Shown here piece by piece: positions 34,722 to 46,952 of a stretch of 64,000 bases of DNA. The stretch's first letter is position 1. Each line of letters starts with the position of its first letter. The notes beneath the pieces were generated by a model. It was not told the DNA's origin and searched no databases. It saw nothing but the letters and a program-made list of their open reading frames with translations. The stretch is taken from positions 49,095,617-49,159,616 of the forward strand of contig CM066326.1 of the NCBI GenBank assembly GCA_033807775.1, given 5' to 3'. This DNA comes from Saussurea involucrata (Eukaryota > Streptophyta > Magnoliopsida > Asterales > Asteraceae). The position numbers were made by a program, and so were the translations under genes.

Positions 34722-35106
34722 AAAACAAATATAAAATGAAAAATGAACAGTTTTGTTAGCTTGTTAAGAAATTAAAACAATTTAAAACAAAAAATTAAAT
34801 AAATAAAAAATATATTTTATTAAATAAGATTTGATTTTAAGTAATGTTAGTTTATCCATACAAATTTAAATAAATAAAAACGTACAATATTAAAAATATT
34901 TTTGATTTATAAGCATTTTTAGTATACTAAAAGAAGTATTTGATTTATAATGTTATCTATCTTATAGAATTATAAAATGAAAAATGAAAAGTTTTATTAA
35001 TCAATGAGAGCATTTAATGTATGGTTTTTTTTAAATAAATAAAAATTCTATAAAAATAGATAAACTAGCATGGAAGCCTATCCTTAACCCTCTCACCAAC
35101 ATTATC

Positions 35107-35146
<40 letters not shown>

Positions 35147-35358
35147 ATTTTTAGTCTATTAAAAGAAGTATTTGATTTATAATGTTATCTATCTTATAGA
35201 ATTATAAAATGAAAAATGAAAAGTTTTATTAATTAATGAGAACATTTAATGTATGTTTTTTTTTAAATAAATCAAAATTCTATAAAAATAGATAAATGGG
35301 CATGGAAGCCTATCCTTAACCCTCTCACCAACATTCTCCTTTATATATATATATATAT
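34722..35358 (-). repeat. Helitron-like 5' end units (two copies)
   Basis: Two related units end in ACCCTCTCACCAACATT and a TA run (about 34920-35145 and 35147-35358). On the minus strand each starts TCAATATATATATA. They continue the array broken by D and by Helitron 2. Confidence 0.65.
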
Positions 35359-38201
35359 ACTAGTATGGGGCTCGTGCATTGCACGATACTAATAAGTTTT
35401 TTAAAGAAACAATTGTCGTAGTTAGCATAAAACGTAATTCTTTATTTGATTATTAATAAGATACACTTTAAAATGAAGAATGTATTTCGATAAGTGCTTC
35501 ATTTTCATATATTGATAACAATGTGTTGTTACGAATAGTTTCATATGTATCAGTAATAACTTTTATATCATGTCAAGTCATCATTATTGGTTGTATTTTA
35601 TACGATAATTCTTGGTTGTTCTCTTAACCAAATTTGATGTATATAGATTTAGTTACCACAAAGACGTTGATTTACCAATTTATTATATAACTATATATAA
35701 AAATGAATTATAATCCGATATAATACCTCTCATTTTTTATGGAAGGATTAAAACACCTTCAATATATATATTAAAGGAATACCCAAAAGATAATGAAGTG
35801 ACATATTGTGATTTGAGTATTAATCAAATCTTGAAATGTGATCTGATTTGGCTATCTCACATTGGTTAGAAGGAGAAGTTTGAAAGAATGAAATGTGTAA
35901 ATGAAATGTGTAAATGAAATGAGGAGATCATTCTTTTGTGGCAAGTCATAGTGTTGGCTCACATTAATAAACTTTTTTTGCAAAAAAACTTTGTTTGATT
36001 TCAACTTAAATTAAAAAATGAAACCGAAAGAATTTATATATCAATGTTTGTAGTAAGTTATCATTTCTAATTTTATATGTTTGATTGTTCTAATTTAATC
36101 TTTTTATATGTGTTCTTCATTTTTGGTTTTGAGAAAGATCACCGGTTTGTTCTCTATTTAAAGCATTAATCTATTTTTATACTTAGATAAATCAACAACT
36201 TCCAACCACCCCCTCCCATTTTTTAACGTTTCCAACGAATTTGCACGTAATTACGTCTTGGACTCACAGTTGACACTGCGTCAATGACAATACAACCCTA
36301 CTTGCCGCTATCACAACTTGTGTTTTAGAGGTAATAAGATTTATTATTTACCGGAATCGACATCACTTAAAAGAATTAATAAAAACAAAGAAAAATATTA
36401 TTTCTATTAAATTATACATTATACTTTTAAATGAATATTGTGTGGAATATCCCAATAAGGAGGTTCATGATGACAATGCTTTATGGGAAACCGGTTTGTT
36501 TTTCACACTAAAAAAATGGAGAAAACATTCTAAGTATTAGGATGTGTCATATCATCTCTTGATGATTTTCCTTTATATAGATGTAGATATAGACTTGTTA
36601 TATAAATCAGCCTATATATTGATTAATCTATATATGTATATAATAAGATTTCACATGTAACTTGTAAAAAGTAAATGAAATGTTCATTTATTTAATGATA
36701 TATTTTTGTTTTAAAAAAACTCAAAATTTTAGAGAAAATAATAACTAATGTTTCAAGCTCTCTCATAATATCACATTTTCTTTGGATTATTGTCCTTTAT
36801 ATAGATACATAGATAGAAGTATTATGTAAATAATAATAAGTGATAAGTTATATTCTAGTAAGTTATTATATGTATTTCATTTATGTATATTGATGGCAAT
36901 AAAGATTTTTTTATGTATACATTAAAAGTTGTTACATTCACATGATTAGTGATTATGTTCATCTTATTTTTATTTATATACATTATATAATCAATTTCTT
37001 ATTTTATTCTATTGTTATATAAATAAAGATATACATATTATTATATTTAAGTGTGTAAATAAAAAAATATTAATTTTAATCATAGTTAAAATGATTAGTA
37101 AACGAAAAAAAACTCTAAAATCCCAACAAAAGTCAAAAAAATGTATACTCAGATTAGTCTTCTCGAAATAAACCTGAAAAAATAAAAATAACCATTAAAA
37201 ATAACATATTGAAGTTTGTTGTGGTTGTGTCATAGATTGTAATACATACATGCATGATTTGATTATTGAACCATCGTTGGCATCAAAACTTCAAAACCAT
37301 TGCCATAAACAAACCTTTGTTTCCATTGAAAAAAATTAAGAAAAAATAAGAAGATAAATGTAAAAATGAACCTAAAATCACAACAAAAGTCAATAAGAAA
37401 TAGAACCTGGATTAATATTCTCAAAGTAAACCTGAAATACAATTTTGTTGAACAATAATAGTTTATGAAATGATAGAAAAAAATCAAGTGACGGAGAGGG
37501 AGAAAAGTGTTTACCTGAAAAATGATCTTGTTGAAGAACAATGCATGATTGGTGATATGAATCATACATAAAGTGATATGGAGAGGAAGATGAAGATCTA
37601 TAGTGATGAACAAATCATGATACAAAATGGAAGGGTTTTTGAGTTTTTCAAATTCAAGAGTGAAGTTGAAAGGATTTGGATCAATAAGAAATAGAACCTG
37701 GATTAATATTCTCAAAGTAAACCTGAAATACAATTTTGTTGAACAATAATAGTTTATGAAATGATAGAAAAAAATCAAGTGTCAGAGAGGGAGAAAAAGT
37801 GTTTACCTGAAAAATGATCTTGTTGAAGAACACTGCATGATTGGTGATATGAATCATACATAAAGTGATATGGAGAGGAAGATGAAGATCTATAGTGATG
37901 AACAAATCATGATACAAAATGGAAGGTTTTTGAGTTTTTCAAATTCAAGAGTGAAGTTGAAAAGATTTGGAGGTTTCACTTTTGAAATGAAGATGAAAAG
38001 ATTAGGAGGTTAAAGTTTTAAAAATTACCAAAACAACCCTAACTCAATGAACTTCATCTTTGTAGTATAGGGACGGAAAAGTCTTTATCAAATCAAATAT
38101 ATAAAAAATCAAAAATCTTAGAAAAAAAGAAAAATGGTCTTATCATGCTTAGAAGATGCCACCTCATCATCTTTGGTTTTCTCTTTTAATATATATATTG
38201 A
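35359..38201 (-). mobile_element. Helitron 2
   Basis: On the minus strand the 5' end is TCAATATATATATTAAAAGA (38201 leftwards). The 3' end is the hairpin TCGTGCAATGCACGA followed by GCCCCATA and CTAGT (35359-35363). It sits in the TA run of one of the array units. There is no Rep/helicase. The minus-strand text near 36200-36340 (TCCAAGACGTAATTACGTGC...GTTGGAAACG) looks genic, but I could not identify it. The ORF at 37263-37778 spans an internal duplication. Confidence 0.75.
37391..37972. repeat. 291-bp tandem duplication inside Helitron 2
   Basis: Two copies, starting at 37391 and 37682 with CAATAAGAAATAGAACCTGG, nearly identical. The minus-strand ORF crossing them repeats HFINYYCSTKLYFRFTLRIL. 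Confidence 0.85.
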
Positions 38202-38601
38202 TTGATGTTATCTATCTTACAAAATTATAAAATGAAAAATGAAAAGTTTTGTTAGCTTATTAAGAAAATTAAACAATTTAAAACAAAAAATTAAATAAAT
38301 AAAAAATATATTTTATTAAATAAGATTTGATTTTAAGTATTGTTAGCTTATCCGTAAAAATGTAAATAAATAAAAACGTACAATATTAAAAATATTTTTG
38401 ATTTATAAGCATTTTTAATATACTAAAAAAAGTATTTGATTTATAATGTTATCTATCTTATAGAATTATAAAATGAAAAATGAAAAGTTTTATTAATCAA
38501 TGAGAGCATTTAATGTATGATTTTTTAAATAAATCAAAATTCTATAAAAATAGATAAATGGGCATAGAAGCCGATCGTTAACACTCTCACCAACATTATC
38601 C

Positions 38602-38644
<43 letters not shown>

Positions 38645-39120
38645 ATTTTTAGTCTACTAAAAGGAGTATTTGATTTATAATGTTATCTATCTTATAGAAT
38701 TATAAAATGAAAAATGAAAAGTTTTATTAAGTAATGAGAACATTTAATGTATGTTTTTTTAAATAAATCAAAATTCTATAAAAATAGATAAATGGGCATG
38801 GAAGCCTATCCTTAACCCTCTCACCAACATTCTCCTTTATATATATATATTGATGACTGTTAGCTTATCCATAAAAATGTAAATAAATAAAAACGTACAA
38901 TATTAAAAATATTTTTGATTTATAAGCATTTTAGTATACTAAAAGAAGTATTTGATTTATAATGTTATCTATCTTATAGAACTATAAAATGAAAAATGAA
39001 AAGTTTTATTAATCAATGAGAGCATTTAATGTATGGTTATATTTTTAAATAAATCAAAATTCTATAAAAATAGATAAATGGGCATGGAAGTCTATCCTTA
39101 ACCCTCTCACCAACATTATC

Positions 39121-39163
<43 letters not shown>

Positions 39164-39374
39164 TTTTTAGTCTACTAAAAGAAGTATTTGATTTATAATG
39201 TTATCTATCTAATAGAATTATAAAATGAAAAATGAAAAGTTTTATTAATTAATGAGAACATTTAATGTTTGGTTTTTTTAAATAAATCAAAATTCTATAA
39301 AAATAGATAAATGGGCATGGAAGTCTATCCTTAACCCTCTCACCAACATTCTCCTTTATATATATATATATATA
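38202..39374 (-). repeat. Helitron-like 5' end units (four copies)
   Basis: Units end near 38600, 38835, 39120 and 39355 with CTTAACCCTCTCACCAACAT and a TA run. Each begins with TATTTGATTTATAATGTTATC. The shared 200-bp core is strongly conserved; longer units carry an extra ACGTACAATATTAAAAATAT segment. Confidence 0.8.
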
Positions 39375-40930
39375 AGGGTGAGTTCAAATGAAAACTCAAT
39401 TTCAATTGTGAACATGAGAACAAGTCACAACCATTAATCAAGATTTGGAAAACTAATCAATGGTTAAAACATAATTAAACTAATTGAGAAGTGATTAGGG
39501 GCAAATCTGGAAATTTGAATCAACGCCTACCATGTTTGAGTTTTTATTTTCTTTTTTAATTAAAAAACTTTTACCCCCTTAAAGTTTAAAATAATTTATC
39601 TTAAAAATTACTAATATTTTATTCAAACAAATTACATCAAAAAAACAAGAATTTCGTGCTCTTCGATATGACATCCATCTCGATATAGTTTTTTCTTCAT
39701 TTTAACCGTTTTTTTACGTGAAATGCTATGTATGTGTTATATCCGGTATGAATATGTATGCACGTTTCCTGGTGTGCATATTCAGTATGAATTACAAAGA
39801 GGAACGTTCATTCACTATTCATGACGAACAACACAGTATTCAAAATGAATAATATAACATTCATGATGAATAATACACGAATTCCTGATTCATGTATCAT
39901 TAAACATGAATCGTGTATTATTCATCCTGAATAACACATTATTCACCCTGAATAACACATTATAATAATGTGTGAATAATGTGTTATTCATATTCACCCT
40001 GAATAACACATTATTCATGTTGAATAATATATGAATGACCCGTGAAGGTTGAACACATGACACACTCTCTTTGTTTTCCGATTCACAACCAAAACTTGGT
40101 TTTATTCTTTATGAATATGTATGCACGTCTTCAGGTGTCCACATTCAATATGAATAACAAAGGTGAACGTTCATTCACTATTCATGATGAATAATACAAT
40201 ATTCAGGATTAATAATACAGTATTCAGGATGAATAATACATGAATTCATGAATCATGTATTATTCACCCTGAATGATGTATTATTCATACTGAATGATAC
40301 ATTATTCATGAAGAATAATACACGAGTGACTCGTGAAGGTGTGGAGACGTGACACACTCTCTTTTGTTTATCGGTTCACAATCGAAACTCGATAGGTTCC
40401 CGATTCATCTCGATAGGTGATGGGTTATGGTAATGAAGAACACGAGACCTTAGGACGCTGAAGAAAGTGTTGTAGAAGGTGATGTCGAGTTACGGACTTA
40501 TGGTGTCGAGATGTTGTACGCACTTGAACATACATAAATATTCATACCGAATATAACACGTATATGACATTCCACGTAAAAACGGTTAAAACAACAAAAA
40601 AACTACATCGAGATGGATGTCATATCGAAGAGCACGAAATTCTCGTTTTTTGATGTAATTTGTTTGATTAAAATGTTAGTTATTTTTAAGTTAATTTATT
40701 TTAAACTTTAAGGGGGGTAAAAAAAATTTAATTAAAAAAGAAAATAAAAAGTCAAACATGGTAGGCGTGAGTTTTAATTATCTTCCCTTTTTACCCCTAA
40801 TCACCTTAATTAATAATTTCAATTAAAAACTATATTTAATATGAGTCATTGGATCAATATATATGGAAGGCCCAAGATTCGTCCTCATGTTCACAATTGA
40901 AAATGAGTTTTTATTTGAACTTTCCTCTCT
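39375..40930. mobile_element. Foldback element with about 400-bp inverted arms
   Basis: Left tip AGGGTGAGTTCAAATGAAAAC and inverted right tip GAGGAAAGTTCAAATAAAAAC. The arms continue as inverted copies (GACATCCATCTCGATATAG near 39670 against CTACATCGAGATGGATGTC near 40605). The centre (39780-40330) is dense with ATTCATGATGAATAATACA-type palindromes, about 15 copies. No ORF. Inserted in a TA run, so the target duplication cannot be read. Confidence 0.8.
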
Positions 40931-41154
40931 CTATATATGTATATATATATATATATTGATTTTTAGTCTACTAAAAGAAGTATTTGATTTATAATGTTAT
41001 CTATCTTATAGAATTATAAAATGAAAAATGAAAAGTTTTATTAATTAATGAGAACATTTAATGTATGTTTTTTTTAAATAAATCAAAATTATATAAAAAT
41101 AGATAAATGGGCATGGAAGCCTATCCTTAACCCTCTCACCAACATTCTCTTTTA
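40931..41154 (-). repeat. Helitron-like 5' end unit, last copy
   Basis: Same 200-bp core as the units at 38202-39374, cut at 41154 by the 5' end of Helitron 3. Confidence 0.75.
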
Positions 41155-44100
41155 TCTATACTACCTTATAAAGCATGTAAGACTTTTGTCTTAAAGTCTT
41201 AAAGTCTTAAAACATTTTTTTTATTCTTAAAGTCTTATACAACCATTTTAACATGAAGTACAACACATTAAGCACACTTTTTAAAAACCTTTTAATTACA
41301 AACGCGCCTTCAATTGATGTTTCAGTCTTTCACCCTCATCTCTAGGTTTCACCCTATTCAAGACGACCATTAACATTCCCACACTTCAGTCTTCCTTCAA
41401 ATCTCTCCTCTCGATCCCTGTTACATCTCGATTCTCTCCTCTTGATTATCTCATACACGATGAAATCCTACTCGTGATATCTACCGCTTCTTCTCTATCA
41501 GTGTATCTCCTTTCCCTGGTTTTCTATTTTGTTTTAGGTTCTTCTACCCTATTCTGTCTTTTATGGTTTCGATTTAAAAGCTGTTTGTTAAGGCATCGAT
41601 TCATGGTTTTGATTTCAAAGTTTTTGTTAAAGATCTTAATCCAGAACGGTTTACGACTTCTCTATCTCTTTCTTATATGTTATATGTGCGTTGATTTCGA
41701 TCTCAAAGCTGTTTGGTAGGCGTCGATCGATAATTTCGATTTCAAGGCTGTTTGTTAGGCATCGATTTGGATGTCAAAGCATTTGTTATGGCATCGATCG
41801 ATGATTTTGGTTTCAAGGTTGTTTTTTAGGTTTCGATTTCGATTTAAAGGGTTTGTTATGGCATCGATAATTTCGATTTCAAGGACGTTTGGTTTGTTGT
41901 TTTAACTTTCCATTTGGTTGTCGTTGATGATTAAAACACTCTTGATTTTCTAGCCTTTTGATGTGGTTCGACACAGTCAAACTCCCTGCTGTGAGTCGAA
42001 GCACCCATAAGAGGTTAGTTTCGGTAATAGGAGGAATGCAGATACACATGGTTAGTTCAGGTATCAATGGAGAAAGAAAATGTTGCAGGTGTGGTTGAGG
42101 AAGCAGATGTGTTTGGGGTGGGGCCATGGTTTTTCTTAGTCTAATATCTATACTACCTTATCTGCTTCTTCTCTGTCAGTATATCCCCTTTCCCTGTTGT
42201 TTAATACTGGTTTTTGATTTTGTTTTGGTTTCTGATTGCATTCATTTGATTGCAGTTTGCAAGAACCCTAAAATTTCTTACTTTGTTCTTAGATTGATAT
42301 TTGCTATGAATCTTCCTTGGTACTTACAAACAAAAAGTTGTTTAGTATTTGCTAACAATCTTCTCAGGTTGGAGACCCATCAGTTGCTTGGATAGATGGA
42401 GAAATGTCAGAGATAAAGAGAGGAAGCTGAGATCTGAACTACAAATAGGAAGAATGTAAGTTGATTTGGTTCAGTTTTGAAAGTTTTATATTGCCTTCTG
42501 GCTTACTGTGAGTTGTATTTTTCTAATATATCATGTAAAGTGTTAGAGAAGTCCTTGGGTTTTGGTTGAACACCGGTTATGAAGGTTCTCATTGGCCCTT
42601 TAAAAAAATTTCGTTTTTAGGTTTAGTGCTAGAGAAGTCATCATCTCATATTTTTCAGATGCTGGATTTCATCGCAGTCCTCTATCAGGTTCTTAGTTTA
42701 ATACTCACTATCATCTTCTTCTTTGATATTTACCTTATTTGAAACAGAATTTTGTTCCTAACAATGTATTTTTGTCCTTGATTTTAGGGTGTTAAAACCA
42801 ATCAACATTTTGAGCTATTGTTTTGAGAAAAAAGGTTATCGATTATTCTCTTTATTATATTCTATTTTGATCCTATTTTTTTATTTCAGGATACCAGATA
42901 ATTCTATTTCTATTACCCCTTCTTAACTAAATTTCATCTTCATGGTGAGCTCATGTTCTTCATGTTTGTGTTTTGCTTGATGGGAAGCTTGTGTGTAGCT
43001 TGTTATGTACTAGAGACACATAGAAGTCGGGTCATTTTTAACTATATTATTTTGATACTAACCGTTTTATGTTCTTTTGTACTCTTTTGATTTGTTGGCT
43101 TTTTGAACTTCATTATTATGGAATATGTACGTTGAAATAAGTACTAGGAAACTTTTTAGTGTTCTAAGTATCTTTTAAATTTTCTTTACTTTAACAAATT
43201 GAAAGGCCAAGGTGGGTATAGATTATTGGTCATAAAGCCAAAATTAATTTGTAAACATAGAAAACTTGATCATGTTGGTCTATTTGTTGAAATTCCCTTT
43301 TACTTTGTTTTCCTTTTAGTTGTGACACACACTCCATAATCTGGGTTACTTTATAATACTATTTTTGCATCTTTTGTTTTCCAGGAACTATCTGTTGTAT
43401 GTCAGTATGTATCATATCCAAATTTAACTACCCATACGCAAACTCTTGGAATCTCAAATATGTGGGTTTTTTAAGATTTTTGATTTGGGGGGGGGGGGGG
43501 GTGTGTTCAATTATATATATTTTTGGATTATGTGGAGCTTTTTAGTCTACTATGTATATGTTGCTGCTGCTTATTAGGATTTTATGGATCATTGTTAGTT
43601 TTTGTTTGCAACTATCAGTTTTGTATTTTCCTTTCTTTACATTGTGTCTGCTGGTTTGTGGCTTGATTTGCAACAAATGTTGTTTGATATCCTGCTCCTT
43701 CTCTATTTGCAATCTGTTGGGAAATCAGAATACTTAGATTTTTAATGGTTGGCTGCTGTTTGAATTGACCCATGTCCAGTCCACACAGTCATGAAGTTTT
43801 CTTAATTGGTGACTGTTTGAAGTTTTCAAGGTTTGTTGTTTACTTCTGCCAATGGTTGTGTCAAACTTGTTTCCTTCATGCCAGGTCTTTGGTTTTGCAT
43901 TCAACATTTTCTGTCATGGAGGGTCCAATACGTGTTTTTAGTCTCAGACCTGTTTATGAGTTGCTTCTTAGCTTGGTGTCAGATCAACCTTCCTATGTTG
44001 CTCTATTTGTATCAGATCAGTAGTCTTGAATATGGTCTTGGCTATGGATCTGTTCAAGGTATGGATGGTTTCTAGAAGTTGTTATGTTAGTAGGATTCAT

Positions 44101-45307
44101 CAGAAACTTTCCCTTCAGATTTGGTTGGTTCAACCTGATAGGCACACTTGTGGTTTATGTTTTTTTTTGATTTCTGGTTGTTTCAAAATTATGGCTTGTA
44201 TAGCAACAATGGCCATAGGCTTGATTGCTTATTTTATGGTATGGATTTTGTGCAATCAACATTATTGGAAGTAGTTACTTTTAGAAAGGAATGAGGCTAC
44301 TATAAGGGGGTATTCCAAATATATGGTCAAATCAGATGGTGCATTCGGTGGTTTTGGAGCTGAGTCTGGAAACCCATTACTTTTAAATGAGGATGAATTT
44401 AATGCTCCCATTTTATTTGTGGTACAGAGTTAAAGTTGGGTCAAACAGATATCTCAAGTAGAGGATTTTAAATGAAAATTTGTATTAGTATCCTTAAGGT
44501 TTTTATTTGTACTTCATTTATGAATAAATTAGAGTTTTTAAATTTTATTCATTATGTAAAAACTCTTTTTTTTGTTTACAATAAAGATACATTCTGCCTC
44601 TTTCTGTCTACAAGAGTCATGGTTTGTGTTTTTTTTATTCATTTTTTTACTTGCTTTGTAAGAAAATGCATTTTGAGTTGCTGAAAAGACAGAAAAAAAC
44701 CATGTCCAAAATGAAAGAGAACCATCTACACTTTACGTAATTTGTAAAGAAATAACTCACACCCCTAGCTCGATAACTACTAACTGCACTAAGAGGTTAT
44801 TTGAGGTTATTTACTAAACGTTTGTCCGCTACGTGCTTAGAAGCTCACTTTACCTTGTTGGAAGAGTATGACAATGTTTGAGAATTTTACCCGGTAAGAG
44901 CGATAACAAGAACCGAGTCTTATTCAATAAGTGAGAGTGATGACTCTTACTCGGTAAGCGCTTACCGGATAAAATGTTTCATACGATGCTATTTTAATGG
45001 ACTTAATCTTGTCGGTAAGGTAAGTGAACGTATCGACTATTACTGGTAAGTTGTACCCGGTACGTTTTGGGTACGATGTTGTTTTTGTAAGTGTCGCATG
45101 TTAGCGGTATATGTATCATTTCTCCTTTATATATGTTATAAGCTCTATTATCTTTTACATGACTCTCTAAATGTGTATTTGTGTCTATTTTTACATCAAT
45201 AGCACCATCTCTTTTGTATTTGTTTCAAGCTCGTAAACGCGTGTTTTTATTTTGCATTTTTTGATCAATTGTTACTTCCCGCCGCATTGCGCGGGTACTC
45301 AACTAGT
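41155..45307 (+). mobile_element. Helitron 3 with captured gene pieces
   Basis: 5' end A/TCTATACTACCTTATAAAGC at 41155 and 3' end CCCGCCGCATTGCGCGGG (45278-45295), then TACTCAA and CTAGT (45303-45307). The interior is T-rich, intron-like DNA with diverged CGATAATTTCGATTTCAAGG repeats (41700-41890) and no Rep/helicase. ATCTATACTACCTTATCTGC near 42147, followed by a copy of TTCTTCTCTATCAGTGTATC (41490), shows an internal duplication. Near 44890-45070 lie CCGGTAAG words like those in the leader of copia E1. The ORFs at 43552-44684 have no recognised family. Confidence 0.75.
42368..42430 (+). pseudogene. Possible captured myosin exon
   Basis: After CTTCTCAG the frame reads VGDPSVAWIDGEMSEIKRG and a stop. 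Plant class XI myosins have a similar N-terminal SH3-like motif (VEDPxxAWIDGEVxEI). The match covers only about 15 residues and no other myosin exon is visible, so the call is tentative. Confidence 0.35.
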
Positions 45308-45887
45308 ATATACATATTGATTGATTAGATGCATCAGATCAATTCCCATCAGAAGTGAAATTCATGGGTGGGGGTGAGATTAAAAGTGATCAAGGGTCGA
45401 GATCCCTTCTTATGCTTCTCAGTTTAACTCTTTTTTTCTCACACGATCCTTCGGTAAGGTAAGTGAACGTATCGACTATTACTGGTAAGTTGTACCCGGT
45501 ACGTTTTGGGTACGATGTTGTTTTTGTAAGTGTCGCATGTTAGCGGTATATGTATCATTTCTCCTTTATATATGTTATAAGCTCTATTATCTTTTACATG
45601 ACTCTCTAAATGTGTATTTGTGTCTATTTTTACATCAATAGCACCATCTCTTTTGTATTTGTTTCAAGCTCGTAAACGCGTGTTTTTATTTTGCATTTTT
45701 TGATCAATTGTTACTTCCCGCCGCATTGCGCGGGTACTCAACTAGTATATACATATTGATTGATTAGATGCATCAGATCAATTCCCATCAGAAGTGCAAT
45801 TCATGGGTGGGGTGAGATTAAAAGTGATCAAGGGTCGAGATCCCTTCTTATGCTTCTCAGTTTAACTCTTTTTTCTCACACGATCCT
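45012..45887. repeat. 439-bp tandem duplication spanning the Helitron 3 terminus
   Basis: Copy 1 (45012-45450) and copy 2 (45451-about 45887) differ by only a few single-base changes. Each holds the last 296 bp of the Helitron, its hairpin and CTAGT end, and about 143 bp of flank (TTGATTAGATGCATCAGATC...CTCACACGATCCTTCG). Confidence 0.9.
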
Positions 45888-46156
45888 TCGTGTGTGTGTA
45901 TATATATACATATTATATCCATATAGGATCTCCTTTTTTTGCTAAGAACCCCATTGGTACTAACTGTGTTAACCAACCACTGAACCACAACCGTAAATGC
46001 ATCCGATCAATGACTAAAATTAATAATTTTTTTTCATAATTGATTTGGTATGTCACACGCGCTTTTCACTTTGTGCATATGCGTATAGGGGTAATTTTGT
46101 CAAATCATAAGAATCACAAACATGGCAAATGTTATCCACGGTAATTGGTCCCCGAA
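45888..46156. other. Intergenic DNA, nothing recognised
   Basis: A short GTGTGTATATATA microsatellite at the left, then unremarkable sequence. Confidence 0.5.
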
Positions 46157-46905
46157 ACAGTTAATTTGTGCATACATGAACAAACTCAAATAAAATAACT
46201 ATCAAATTTAAAAAAGAAAATAATATGGAAACAATACATGAAGGGAATCTTGAATTTGTGCATACATGAACAAATTCAAAACCAGACATTAAACCATTAC
46301 TTGAAATTCGTAAATAAAAAAATAAATTAATACATACTATCAAAACTTAATTTGTGCATACATGCACAAATTCAAAATCAGAAATTAAACAATTTACATA
46401 ATTTGTGCATACATGAACAAATTCAAATAAAAAAAACTACCAAATTTAAATAAGAGAAGAATATGAAAACAATACATGGAGGGAATCTTGAATTTATGCA
46501 TACATGAACAAATTCAAAACCAGACATTAAACAATTACTTGAAATTGTTAAATAAAATAAATTAATTAATACATACTATCAAAAGTTAATTTGTGCATAT
46601 ATACACAAATTCAAAATCAGAAATTAAACCATTTACATAATTTGTGTATACATGAACAAATTCAAATAAAATAACTAATAAATTTAAAAAGGAGAAAAAT
46701 ATGGAAACAATACATGTGGGGAATCTTAAATTTGTGCATATATACCCAAATTAAAAATCAGAAATTAAACCATTTACATAATTTGTGCATACACGAACAA
46801 ATTCAAAAAAATAACTAACAAATTTAAAAAAGAGAAAAATATGGAACAATACATGTAGGGAATCTTAAATTTGTGAATACATGAACAAATTCAAAAACAG
46901 ACATT
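46157..46905. repeat. Array of AATTTGT-ACAAATT palindromes
   Basis: About ten copies of AATTTGTGCATACATGAACA/AATT, each an inverted repeat with a 7-bp stem AATTTGT/ACAAATT. They recur at alternating spacings that build a higher-order unit of about 240 bp with TATCAAATTTAAAAAAG and GGGAATCTTGAA between. The ORF at 46161-46343 is a by-product. Confidence 0.85.
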
Positions 46906-46952
46906 AAACATAGTTAGATGGTTAAGCATTTGTGTATTTTTGCATATGTGCA

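Larger units (their letters stand above)
24910..41154 (-). mobile_element. Helitron-derived AT-rich array with repeated 5' ends (interrupted)
   Basis: A Helitron-like 3' end on the minus strand (CTAGT at 24910-24914, preceded by GTGCAAAGCGCAATGC) starts the region. It is built of diverged repeats of GATTTATAAGCATTGTTAGCTTACTAAAA-type DNA (24980-25540, 26880-27190, 34720-35100, 38210-38410). The later units each contain, on the minus strand, a Helitron-like 5' start TCAATATATATATATAAAGG followed by AGAATGTTGGTGAGAGGG and GGATAGGCTTCCATGCCC. These lie near 35145, 38640, 38852, 39160 and 40955. Five other insertions split it. No Rep/helicase is visible. I read it as one or several overlapping non-autonomous Helitrons; the outer 5' boundary is uncertain. 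Confidence 0.5.

Noticed and set aside
37263..37778. 171-codon minus-strand ORF in Helitron 2
   Set aside because: It spans a 291-bp tandem duplication of AT-rich DNA; the repeated peptide is a by-product and resembles no family.
44026..44274. ORF cluster at 43552-44684 as a host gene
   Set aside because: Short overlapping frames in T-rich Helitron DNA without recognisable domains or consistent splice sites.
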